DNA of 64,000 nucleotides, taken from the NCBI RefSeq assembly GCF_046267875.1, contig NZ_CP176502.1, positions 434,001-498,000 of the forward strand. The letters run 5' to 3'. This DNA comes from Mannheimia glucosida (GTDB lineage: Bacteria; Pseudomonadota; Gammaproteobacteria; Enterobacterales; Pasteurellaceae). A model generated the notes under the pieces. That model was given only the letters and a program-made list of their open reading frames with translations, searched no databases and was not told the origin of the DNA. Below are positions 9,138 through 16,250 of this stretch, in pieces (the first letter of the stretch is position 1; each line of letters opens with the position of its first letter). Both the position numbers and the translations under genes were made by a program.

Positions 9138-9167
9138 ACGACCTCTCTTTTGAAACAGAAAAACCTA

Positions 9168-9183
9168 AATTGGTGAACCAATT
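9168..9183. promoter_or_regulatory. probable UxuR/ExuR-type operator
   Basis: The palindrome AATTGG-TGAA-CCAATT closely resembles the AATTGGTATACCAATT operator known for UxuR/ExuR regulators in gammaproteobacteria. It sits 31 bp upstream of the minus-arm start codon, between the two divergent arms and beside a CRP site. Binding is inferred. Confidence 0.65.
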
Positions 9184-9226
9184 CTGCTGTTTTCTGGCTT
9201 TTTTAGCAATAATTCTTTGTTGATTT

Positions 9227-9242
9227 TGTGATCTGGTTCACA
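9227..9242. promoter_or_regulatory. CRP-binding site (perfect consensus) of the hexuronate locus
   Basis: TGTGA-TCTGGT-TCACA matches the CRP half-sites exactly with the correct 6-base spacer. It lies between the divergently transcribed TRAP permease and binding-protein operons, as expected for catabolite activation of both arms. Confidence 0.8.
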
Positions 9243-9362
9243 AATTTAGCAAAATTGGTTTGATATGTTCAAGATCGCTTTGTATGATAAGTCAACAATT
9301 CAGTCAATGCAGTAACAATGAATTGCAGGTTCCACATTTCCAACTTAGTAAGGAGAACATAT

Positions 9363-10361
9363 ATGTTCACGAGAAAAACCCTTCTTTCAGCTTCATTAGC
9401 CACCGCATTATCTCTGGGATTAGCCTTTTCTGCCTCAGCAAAAACCACGTTAAAGCTAAATCACAATAACGACAAAACACACCCTGTTCATATTTCAATG
9501 CAAAAAATGGCGGATGAAGTCAAAGAATTAACCAATGGAGAAGTCGTCATTCGTGTTTATCCGAACAGCCAATTAGGTACTCAACGTGAATCGATTGAAT
9601 TACTACAAGCAGGTTCGCTCGATATGGCAAAATCAAACGCCAGTGAAATGGAATCATTTGAACCGACTTATGGTGCATTTAACATTCCTTATCTATTCCA
9701 AAATGTCGATCACTACTACACAGCATTAAAAGATCCGGAAGTCGGTCAAAAAATCTTGGAAGCCTCTAAAGGAAAAGGATTTATCGGTTTAACCTACTAT
9801 GATGGTGGCGCCCGTAGTTTCTACGCCAATAAAGCGATTAAAACACCGGCAGACTTAAAAGGCTTAAAAGTGCGTGTTCAGCCAAGCCCAAGTGCAGTCA
9901 AGATGATGGAACTTCTTGGTGGTTCAGCAACCCCACTAGCCTATGGCGAACTCTACACCGCATTACAACAAAAAGTGGTTGATGCAGCAGAAAACAATGA
10001 AACCGCATTAACATTGGCTCGTCACGGTGAAGTATCAAAAATCTTCAGCCAAGATGAACATACAATGATTCCTGATGTGCTACTCATTAGTGAAAAGACT
10101 TGGGCTAAATTAACACCTGAACAACAAAAAGCCCTTAAAACGGCCGCAGATAATTCAATGATGTCTCATAAAGAGTTATGGGCAAAAATGATTGCCGAAG
10201 AGAAGAAAAAAGCACAAGAGCAAATGGGCGTTGAATTTATCACCGTTGAAAAACAACCATTTATTGATGCAACCAAACCGATGAAAGATGAAGCAAAAGC
10301 CAATCCGGTCATTGGTGGATTGGTTGAAAAAATCGATGCACTTGCTCCTGCCGCAAAATAG
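9363..10361 (+). CDS. TRAP transporter solute-binding protein (DctP family)
   Basis: This 332-residue periplasmic protein captures the substrate for the TRAP permease. A signal peptide spans about residues 1-26 (basic start, LSASLATALSLGLAFS core, ASA cleavage). The mature protein shows KLNHNNDKTHPVHI, a feature of uronate/sialate binders, and GARSFYANKAIKTPADLKGLKVRVQPS, whose Arg normally grips the substrate carboxylate, then AAENNETALT. I chose the ATG at 9363 because AAGGAG lies 7 bases upstream; a longer in-frame reading from 9318 lacks a ribosome site and would bury the signal peptide. It is the first gene of the plus arm. Confidence 0.93.
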   Translation: MFTRKTLLSASLATALSLGLAFSASAKTTLKLNHNNDKTHPVHISMQKMADEVKELTNGEVVIRVYPNSQLGTQRESIELLQAGSLDMAKSNASEMESFEPTYGAFNIPYLFQNVDHYYTALKDPEVGQKILEASKGKGFIGLTYYDGGARSFYANKAIKTPADLKGLKVRVQPSPSAVKMMELLGGSATPLAYGELYTALQQKVVDAAENNETALTLARHGEVSKIFSQDEHTMIPDVLLISEKTWAKLTPEQQKALKTAADNSMMSHKELWAKMIAEEKKKAQEQMGVEFITVEKQPFIDATKPMKDEAKANPVIGGLVEKIDALAPAAK

Positions 10362-10377
10362 TGGTCAATCAATCGTT

Positions 10378-10403
10378 CTATTGCTACCTGTGGGTAGCAA
10401 TAG
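10378..10403 (+). terminator. intercistronic hairpin after the binding-protein gene
   Basis: A perfect 11-bp stem (10378-10388 with 10393-10403) and a 4-base loop follow the binding-protein stop codon and are followed by only a short T-rich run. Such hairpins commonly act as partial terminators or mRNA stabilisers, so the binding protein is made in excess of downstream enzymes. Full termination seems unlikely because the next gene starts 30 bp later. Confidence 0.55.
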
Positions 10404-10433
10404 ATCTTTATAACCAGATAGAAAGGACAGATT

Positions 10434-11279
10434 ATGGATATTGCAAAAAATCACAACTTACAAGATAAAGTCATTGTTGTTACCGGTGCCGGTGGTGTTT
10501 TGTGTGCATTCTTAGCCAAAGAATTAGCGAAAACTAAAGCAAAAGTGGCATTACTTGATCTTAATTTAGACTCTGCACAAAAAGTCGCTGATGAAATCAA
10601 CGCACAAGGCGGTACAGCCAAAGCCTACCAAACGAATGTCTTAGAATTAGATAACATTAAAGCAGTACGAGACCAAATTGCAGCAGATTTCGGCACTTGC
10701 GATATTTTAATTAATGGTGCCGGTGGTAATAGCCCTAAAGCAACCACTGATAATGAATTTCACACTTTAGATTTAGCCGACAGCACAAAATCGTTCTTTG
10801 AATTAGATAAATCCGGTATTGAATTTGTATTTAATCTCAACTACTTAGGCACATTATTACCAACCCAAGTTTTCGCAAAAGATATGATTGGTAAAGCAGG
10901 CGCAAATATTGTCAATATTTCAAGTATGAACGCCTACACACCGCTAACAAAAATTCCTGCCTATTCCGGAGCTAAAGCCGCCATCAGCAACTTTACCCAA
11001 TGGCTTGCGGTTTACTTCTCTAAAGTCGGTATTCGCTGTAATGCTATTGCCCCCGGTTTCTTAGTCAGCAACCAAAATCGAGGCTTACTCTTTGACAGCG
11101 AAGGCAATCCAACGGCTCGTGCCAATAAAATTCTCACTAATACTCCGATGGGACGTTTTGGTGAACCGGAAGAATTACTTGGTGCATTGCTCTTCTTAGT
11201 GGATAGCCAATACTCCAGTTTCGTAAACGGTGTGATTGTGCCTGTAGATGGTGGTTTCTCTGCTTATAGTGGTGTATAG
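10434..11279 (+). CDS. SDR-family D-mannonate oxidoreductase (fructuronate reductase)
   Basis: The 281-residue short-chain dehydrogenase has the Rossmann motif VTGAGGVLCAFLAKELA (TGxxxGxG type) near residue 18 and the NGAGG strand. The catalytic residues are Ser in NISSMN, Tyr in PAYSGAKAA and the following Lys. The sequence and setting resemble the H. influenzae HI0048 gene, which sits beside kdgK and eda in a similar TRAP-uxu cluster. It probably reduces fructuronate to mannonate, replacing the unrelated long-chain UxuB of E. coli, absent here. The ribosome site is AAAGGACAG. Confidence 0.82.
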   Translation: MDIAKNHNLQDKVIVVTGAGGVLCAFLAKELAKTKAKVALLDLNLDSAQKVADEINAQGGTAKAYQTNVLELDNIKAVRDQIAADFGTCDILINGAGGNSPKATTDNEFHTLDLADSTKSFFELDKSGIEFVFNLNYLGTLLPTQVFAKDMIGKAGANIVNISSMNAYTPLTKIPAYSGAKAAISNFTQWLAVYFSKVGIRCNAIAPGFLVSNQNRGLLFDSEGNPTARANKILTNTPMGRFGEPEELLGALLFLVDSQYSSFVNGVIVPVDGGFSAYSGV

Positions 11280-11293
11280 CCTAAGAGGTTGGT

Positions 11294-12697
11294 ATGAAAC
11301 AATTTTTATGTGAAGACTTTTTACTCTCAACCCCAACGGCACAAAAGCTCTATCACGACTATGCCAAAGATCAGCCGATTTTTGACTACCACTGCCATTT
11401 AAACCCAAAAGAAATTGCAGAAAATCGCCAATTTAACGATTTAGCCGAAATCTGGCTGGAAGGTGATCACTACAAATGGCGGGCAATGCGTTCTGCCGGT
11501 GTGGAAGAGCGTTTGATTACGGGTGATGCCGATAAATACAGCAAATACTTAGCCTTTGCACAAACTATGCCAAAATGTATCGGCAACCCGATTTACCATT
11601 GGACACATTTAGAACTTCGCCGTCCGTTTGGGATTACCAACACGTTATTTTCACCAGAAACCGCAGAAAAAATTTGGCATCAAGGCAAAGCATTACTGCA
11701 ACAGCCTGAGTTTTCCGCCCGCGGCATTATGAAACAGATGAATGTGAAATTAGTCGGCACCACTGATGACCCGATTGATTCTTTGGAATACCACAAAGCG
11801 ATTGCAGAAGATAACACCTTTGACATTGAGGTTGTGCCAAGTTTCCGACCTGACAGAGCATTTAAAATCGAACTGCCGCTGTTTAATGACTACGTTGAGC
11901 AACTTGGTAAAGTCGCTGATATTGACATCAACACTTTCGATAAATTAAAGCAGGCACTACTAAAACGCATTGAACATTTCGATCAGCAGGGGTGTAAATC
12001 CGCCGATCACGGCATTGAAATCGTGCGTTTTGCTTCCATTCCTGATGAAACAAAACTTACCCATATTTTGCAAAAAAGATTGCAAAATCAACCGCTTGCA
12101 GAAGAGGAAATCGCACAATTCAGTACGGCGTTGTTAGTCTGGTTAGGCACGGAATACCACAAACGCAACTGGGTGATGCAAATGCACATTGGGGCAATCC
12201 GCAATAACAACAGCCGTATGTTTAAGCTGCTCGGGGCAGACAGCGGATTTGATTCCATTGGCGACCGCACTTTTGCCGAACCGCTCTCCCGTTTATTAGA
12301 CAGTATGGATCAAACCGATCAACTTCCAAAAACCATTTTATATTGCTTAAATCCGCGTGATAACGAAATGCTCGGCAGTATGATCGGAAATTTCCAAACC
12401 GGCGGCATTGCTGGCAAAATCCAATTTGGCTCAGGCTGGTGGTTCAATGATCAGAAAGACGGAATGGAACGCCAACTGCAACAACTGTCACAATTAGGCT
12501 TGCTCAGTCAATTTGTTGGAATGCTCACCGATTCCCGTAGCTTCTTATCTTACACCCGCCACGAATACTTCCGCCGTATTCTTTGCGAAATGATTGGTGG
12601 CTGGGTTGAGCGGGGTGAGGCACCAAACGATCTCAACTTACTGGGCAATATGGTGAAAAATATTTGCTATGACAATGCCAAAGGTTATTTCAAATAG
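11294..12697 (+). CDS. uxaC: glucuronate isomerase
   Basis: UxaC interconverts D-glucuronate and D-fructuronate (and galacturonate/tagaturonate) in the cytoplasm. The 467-residue length is normal. Landmarks are FDYHCHLNPKEIAENRQF, GDHYKWRAMRSAGV, TTDDPIDSLEYH, QMHIGAIRNNNSRMF, GSGWWFNDQKDGMERQL and LTDSRSFLSYTRHEYFRR, all characteristic of this amidohydrolase-superfamily enzyme. It is preceded by AGAGG and follows the SDR gene by 14 bp. It supplies the fructuronate used by that enzyme. Confidence 0.97.
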   Translation: MKQFLCEDFLLSTPTAQKLYHDYAKDQPIFDYHCHLNPKEIAENRQFNDLAEIWLEGDHYKWRAMRSAGVEERLITGDADKYSKYLAFAQTMPKCIGNPIYHWTHLELRRPFGITNTLFSPETAEKIWHQGKALLQQPEFSARGIMKQMNVKLVGTTDDPIDSLEYHKAIAEDNTFDIEVVPSFRPDRAFKIELPLFNDYVEQLGKVADIDINTFDKLKQALLKRIEHFDQQGCKSADHGIEIVRFASIPDETKLTHILQKRLQNQPLAEEEIAQFSTALLVWLGTEYHKRNWVMQMHIGAIRNNNSRMFKLLGADSGFDSIGDRTFAEPLSRLLDSMDQTDQLPKTILYCLNPRDNEMLGSMIGNFQTGGIAGKIQFGSGWWFNDQKDGMERQLQQLSQLGLLSQFVGMLTDSRSFLSYTRHEYFRRILCEMIGGWVERGEAPNDLNLLGNMVKNICYDNAKGYFK

Positions 12698-12706
12698 GAG
12701 ATAGCT

Positions 12707-13654
12707 ATGAAAAAACTCGCCATTCTTGGTGAATGTATGATTGAGTTAAATGGAGAGCCGTTTGGGGAGATGTACCAGACCTATGGTGGGGATTCGCTCA
12801 ACACCGCTACCTATTTGGCTCGGGTGAGTTCGCCTGAACAAATTGAGGTGCGTTATCTCTCCGCTCTCGGCACGGATAAGCTCAGTCAGGGAATGTTAGC
12901 GGCGTGGCAGGCGGATAATATCAACACGGATTTTGTGTTGCGTGACGAGCACCGTCAGCCGGGGCTGTATCTGATTCAGTTGGATAAGCAGGGCGAGCGG
13001 ACGTTCCTCTATTGGCGAAATCAATCTGCCGCCCGTTATTTGTTGCAACACCCCGACTATCCAAAAGCACTCTCGGCGTTACACGGGGTGGATATGGTTT
13101 ACTTGAGCGGTATCAGCCTCGCCATCTTGCCGGAAAACGACCGCACTTTGCTGATTGCACAGTTGCGTGAGCTGAAAACCCAAGGGGTGAAAATCGCCTT
13201 TGACAGCAATTATCGCCCGAAACTGTGGGAAAGTGTGGCTGCTGCCCAAGCTCACTATGCCGAGCTGTTGCAATTAGTCGATTTAGCTCTCGTTACATTT
13301 GATGATGAGCAGCTCCTTTGGGGTGATATGAATGAGCAAGCCACCTTTGACCGTCTAGCTCAATATGGCATTCACACCATTGTGGTGAAACAAGGCTCGC
13401 TGGGGGCAACGGTGTTGCAAAACGGGAAGCAGACTTTTGTGCCGACCGTTGCGGTAGAGAAGGTGGTCGATACCACTTCCGCCGGCGATTCCTTTAATGC
13501 CGGCTTCCTTAACGGTTACTTATTGGGTAAAGATGTCGTTACCTGTTGCCAACAAGGAAATGCCGTTGCCGGTATCGTCATTCAGCACAAAGGGGCGATT
13601 ATTGCCAAATCCGCCACTGCTCATCTAAAACTGCAGTTTGAACAATCAATGTAA
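12707..13654 (+). CDS. kdgK: 2-dehydro-3-deoxygluconokinase
   Basis: KdgK phosphorylates KDG to KDPG with ATP. This PfkB/ribokinase-family protein has 315 residues. It shows the N-terminal GECMIELN and GGDSLNTATYLAR sugar-binding block, FDSNYRPKLW, and the C-terminal DTTSAGDSFNAGFLNGYL signature whose Asp is the catalytic base. It starts 9 bp after the uxaC stop with AGGAG upstream. It links mannonate dehydratase to the aldolase encoded next. Confidence 0.96.
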   Translation: MKKLAILGECMIELNGEPFGEMYQTYGGDSLNTATYLARVSSPEQIEVRYLSALGTDKLSQGMLAAWQADNINTDFVLRDEHRQPGLYLIQLDKQGERTFLYWRNQSAARYLLQHPDYPKALSALHGVDMVYLSGISLAILPENDRTLLIAQLRELKTQGVKIAFDSNYRPKLWESVAAAQAHYAELLQLVDLALVTFDDEQLLWGDMNEQATFDRLAQYGIHTIVVKQGSLGATVLQNGKQTFVPTVAVEKVVDTTSAGDSFNAGFLNGYLLGKDVVTCCQQGNAVAGIVIQHKGAIIAKSATAHLKLQFEQSM

Positions 13655-13662
13655 ATAACAGA

Positions 13663-13706
13663 CAAGCGGTTAAATTTGCAAAATTTTTTACAAAAGCGGC
13701 CGCTTG
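13663..13706. repeat. imperfect inverted uptake-signal pair between kdgK and eda
   Basis: CAAGCGG at 13663-13669 faces CCGCTTG at 13700-13706, with T-rich uptake-signal tails between. The stem is short, so it may be a weak attenuator or simply two DNA-uptake sites in the 76-bp gap. Confidence 0.45.
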
Positions 13707-13730
13707 CAATAGAACATAGTGAGGCTAGAA

Positions 13731-14369
13731 ATGCGTTATACCACCGAACAAATCATCGAAAAATTAAGACAACTGAAAGTTGTTCCCGTGATTGCACTGG
13801 ATAAAGCAGAAGATATCTTACCGCTGGCGAAAACCCTTTCCGAAAACGGCTTGCCGGTGGTGGAAATCACTTTCCGCTCGGAAGCCGCCGAAGAGGCGAT
13901 TAAGCTGGTTCACCAACACTATCCGGAAGTGTTAATCGCTGCCGGCACGGTGCTAACCAAAGAGCAAGTCCTTGCTGCCAAAAACGCAGGGGCTGATTGC
14001 ATTGTGACCCCGGGGTTTAATCCTACTATCGTCAAATATTGCCAAGAGTTAGGTTTACCTGTTACACCGGGCGTGAATAACCCGATGGCGATTGAAGCTG
14101 CCCTCGAACTCGGCATACAAGCGGTCAAATTTTTCCCTGCTGAAGCAAGCGGCGGCGTGAAAATGATTAAAGCCCTGCTCGGCCCTTACGGCAACTTACA
14201 GATTATGCCGACCGGCGGTATTTCACCGCAAAACATCAACGACTACCTTGCGATTCCAAATGTGGTCGCCTGCGGCGGCTCTTGGTTTGTGGATAAATCC
14301 CTGATTAAAGCGCAGAAATGGGCGGAGATTGGGAAATTGACGAAGGAAGTGGTTGAGTTGGTGAAATAA
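13731..14369 (+). CDS. eda: 2-dehydro-3-deoxy-phosphogluconate (KDPG) aldolase
   Basis: Eda splits KDPG to pyruvate and glyceraldehyde-3-phosphate, the last step of the pathway encoded here. The protein has 212 residues (E. coli 213). It contains VVPVIALDKAEDILPLA, VVEITFRSEAAEEAI with the conserved Glu, AAGTVLTKEQ, and VKFFPAEASGG with the Schiff-base Lys, followed by MPTGGISPQN and the phosphate loop ACGGSWFV. The ATG at 13731 has GTGAGG eight bases upstream; the in-frame GTG at 13719 would overlap that ribosome site and is rejected. Confidence 0.96.
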   Translation: MRYTTEQIIEKLRQLKVVPVIALDKAEDILPLAKTLSENGLPVVEITFRSEAAEEAIKLVHQHYPEVLIAAGTVLTKEQVLAAKNAGADCIVTPGFNPTIVKYCQELGLPVTPGVNNPMAIEAALELGIQAVKFFPAEASGGVKMIKALLGPYGNLQIMPTGGISPQNINDYLAIPNVVACGGSWFVDKSLIKAQKWAEIGKLTKEVVELVK

Positions 14370-14547
14370 CCATTTAAAGTTCCAAGCAATGAGCTATTTT
14401 CTACCCAAAATGGATCTCTTTCCTCTTATTTACAAAGCATAACAAATATTGCATACTTTATTTAGTAGCATATAGTAGGTATATTTAAAGCTATATATAT
14501 TTAACTTAATGAAAAATATAGCAAAACAACCTCAAAACTCTTCACTA

Positions 14548-14576
14548 AAGGCTATTGAAAAATAGCCTTTTCTATT
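14548..14576 (+). terminator. terminator downstream of eda
   Basis: AAGGCTATT (14548-14556) pairs with AATAGCCTT (14560-14568) across a short loop and is followed by TTCTATT. It ends the plus arm of the hexuronate locus, about 180 bp after eda and just before the Slam gene. Confidence 0.65.
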
Positions 14577-14594
14577 CAAATAAAAGATAGCTTT

Positions 14595-16046
14595 ATGAAA
14601 AAAATAGTCTCAACGCTTTTAATCCTTACCTCAAACCTGGCATTTGCGGAAACCACACCGGCTCAACTTCAAGAAAAAATGGATAACCAGCGAATGCAGG
14701 AAAACCCTAAATTAGAAAAACCTGAACCTCAAGCCAAACCACAAGCGGTTAATGCACAGGCTCACCGGCAATCGATCTCTATTTCAAGCCAACAGCTGCT
14801 TCAACAGCCTGAGTTGCTCAACTCGGCAATGCTAACTGCGTTGGTCACTAACCACACTGAGAATGTTCAATTCTTACTGCCTATTTATCAACAATTACCC
14901 GCCAGTGAACAAAACAGCGAAGTTGTACAATGGGCGGAGGCAGTCAGTGCTAAAGCAAAACAAAATTATTCAGAGGCAATAAAAGGCTACCGTCAGTTAT
15001 TGGCAAAATATCCTGAAAATCAGCCAATTCGTATGCAATTAGCGGTTGCATTGTTTGAAAATCGGGAGAATGAGGCAGCAGAGGCTCAATTTTATAAGTT
15101 ACAAGCGGACAAATTACCGCAAGAAATTGCAAATGCGGTCAATAGCTATTTGGAGGTGATTGGCAAGCAAGATCAATGGAGTTTTCAAGGCGGCTTAACC
15201 TATTTGAATGACCCGAATATCAACAATGCCCCAAATGCAGGCACAACCTATGGCAACTGGACTGCACCGAAAAAAGAATCTGCCCAAGGGGTCGGATTTT
15301 ACCTTGAGGCGGATAAAAAGTGGTCTTGGGGTAATGGTTTCTTCCACGAGTTTCGTTTAAACGGAAACGGCAAATATTACTGGAACAACAAAAAATATAA
15401 CGAATATTCGCTCAGAGAAAGCCTCGGCTTGGGTTATCAAAATGCAAAACAAAAAATCACTTTGTTGCCGTTTTTTGAACAGACGTGGTATGCAGGCGGC
15501 TCAAGCCAAACCGAAAGTACCAAACGTTACTCCAACGCAGGTGGTGTGAATGCCCGTTGGCAATATTGGATTACCCCGCAGTGGCAATCCGCTATTACTT
15601 ATGAATATGCGGAACAGCGTTATACCCGCCGCCAACATTTAGACGGCAACTATCATTTTATCTCACCAAGCCTCTATTTTTACCCGAACAGTCAGCAATA
15701 TTGGTTTGTGGGGGCGAATTTTAATCGCACCAGCACCCGTGATTTAGATGATAGCTTTATTCGCCGAGGCGTTTCTATTGGTTGGGGACAAGAGTGGAAG
15801 AACGGGCTTTCTACCCAATTAAGTGCCAGCTACGCCCGTAAACAATACCGTGCACCCATGCCGATTTTCCAAATTACGCAACATAACCGTGAATATGGCG
15901 TGCAAGCCAGCATCTGGCACAGAGCCTTGCATTTTAAAGGCATCACCCCTCGCTTAACGTGGCAATATAATAAGGTAAAAAGCAATCATAGCTTCTATAG
16001 TTATGACAAAAACCGTGTCTATATTGAGTTTTCACATACGTTCTAA
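14595..16046 (+). CDS. surface lipoprotein assembly modifier (Slam, DUF560) family outer-membrane protein
   Basis: Slam proteins move lipoproteins, or related soluble cargo such as hemophilin, across the outer membrane. This 483-residue protein has a signal peptide (residues 1-18, ending AFA), a linker rich in Pro/Gln, and a helical TPR-like domain (about 70-190, with YRQLLAKYPENQPIRMQLAVALFENRE). A C-terminal barrel (about 195-483) of alternating aromatic strands ends in Phe (IEFSHTF), as in outer-membrane proteins. GGLTYLNDPNINNAPN matches the start of the Slam barrel domain. No lipoprotein or haem/transferrin receptor gene lies next to it, so its cargo is unknown. A slightly different porin family with TPRs is the alternative. 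Confidence 0.82.
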   Translation: MKKIVSTLLILTSNLAFAETTPAQLQEKMDNQRMQENPKLEKPEPQAKPQAVNAQAHRQSISISSQQLLQQPELLNSAMLTALVTNHTENVQFLLPIYQQLPASEQNSEVVQWAEAVSAKAKQNYSEAIKGYRQLLAKYPENQPIRMQLAVALFENRENEAAEAQFYKLQADKLPQEIANAVNSYLEVIGKQDQWSFQGGLTYLNDPNINNAPNAGTTYGNWTAPKKESAQGVGFYLEADKKWSWGNGFFHEFRLNGNGKYYWNNKKYNEYSLRESLGLGYQNAKQKITLLPFFEQTWYAGGSSQTESTKRYSNAGGVNARWQYWITPQWQSAITYEYAEQRYTRRQHLDGNYHFISPSLYFYPNSQQYWFVGANFNRTSTRDLDDSFIRRGVSIGWGQEWKNGLSTQLSASYARKQYRAPMPIFQITQHNREYGVQASIWHRALHFKGITPRLTWQYNKVKSNHSFYSYDKNRVYIEFSHTF

Positions 16047-16080
16047 ACAAAATAGCCCCTGTTTTAAAAGGTAAGGTTGT

Positions 16081-16216
16081 CAGGTTCTAAAAACAAGGAA
16101 TAATGCTTGTGTGTAGGGACGCCACGCTGGCGTCCGCAACGATGTCAATTCCAACAATTAAGCGTGAATGACGTTCCGCACGGACGCCAGCGTGGCGTCC
16201 CTACATTTAGAACCTG
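16081..16216. repeat. 136-bp nested inverted-repeat element
   Basis: The ends 16081-16090 and 16207-16216 are perfect 10-base inverted repeats. A second pair of about 24 bases lies inside (16112-16135 and 16181-16204), also essentially perfect and built on GGGACGCCA / TGGCGTCCC. About 45 bases separate the inner arms. No coding frame is evident. It sits between the convergent ends of the Slam gene and mutS, and looks like a small non-autonomous mobile or REP-like element that could also stop transcription from both sides. Confidence 0.75.
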
Positions 16217-16250
16217 ATAAGCCTGGTTTTAAGGGGTGATTGTTTCACAC

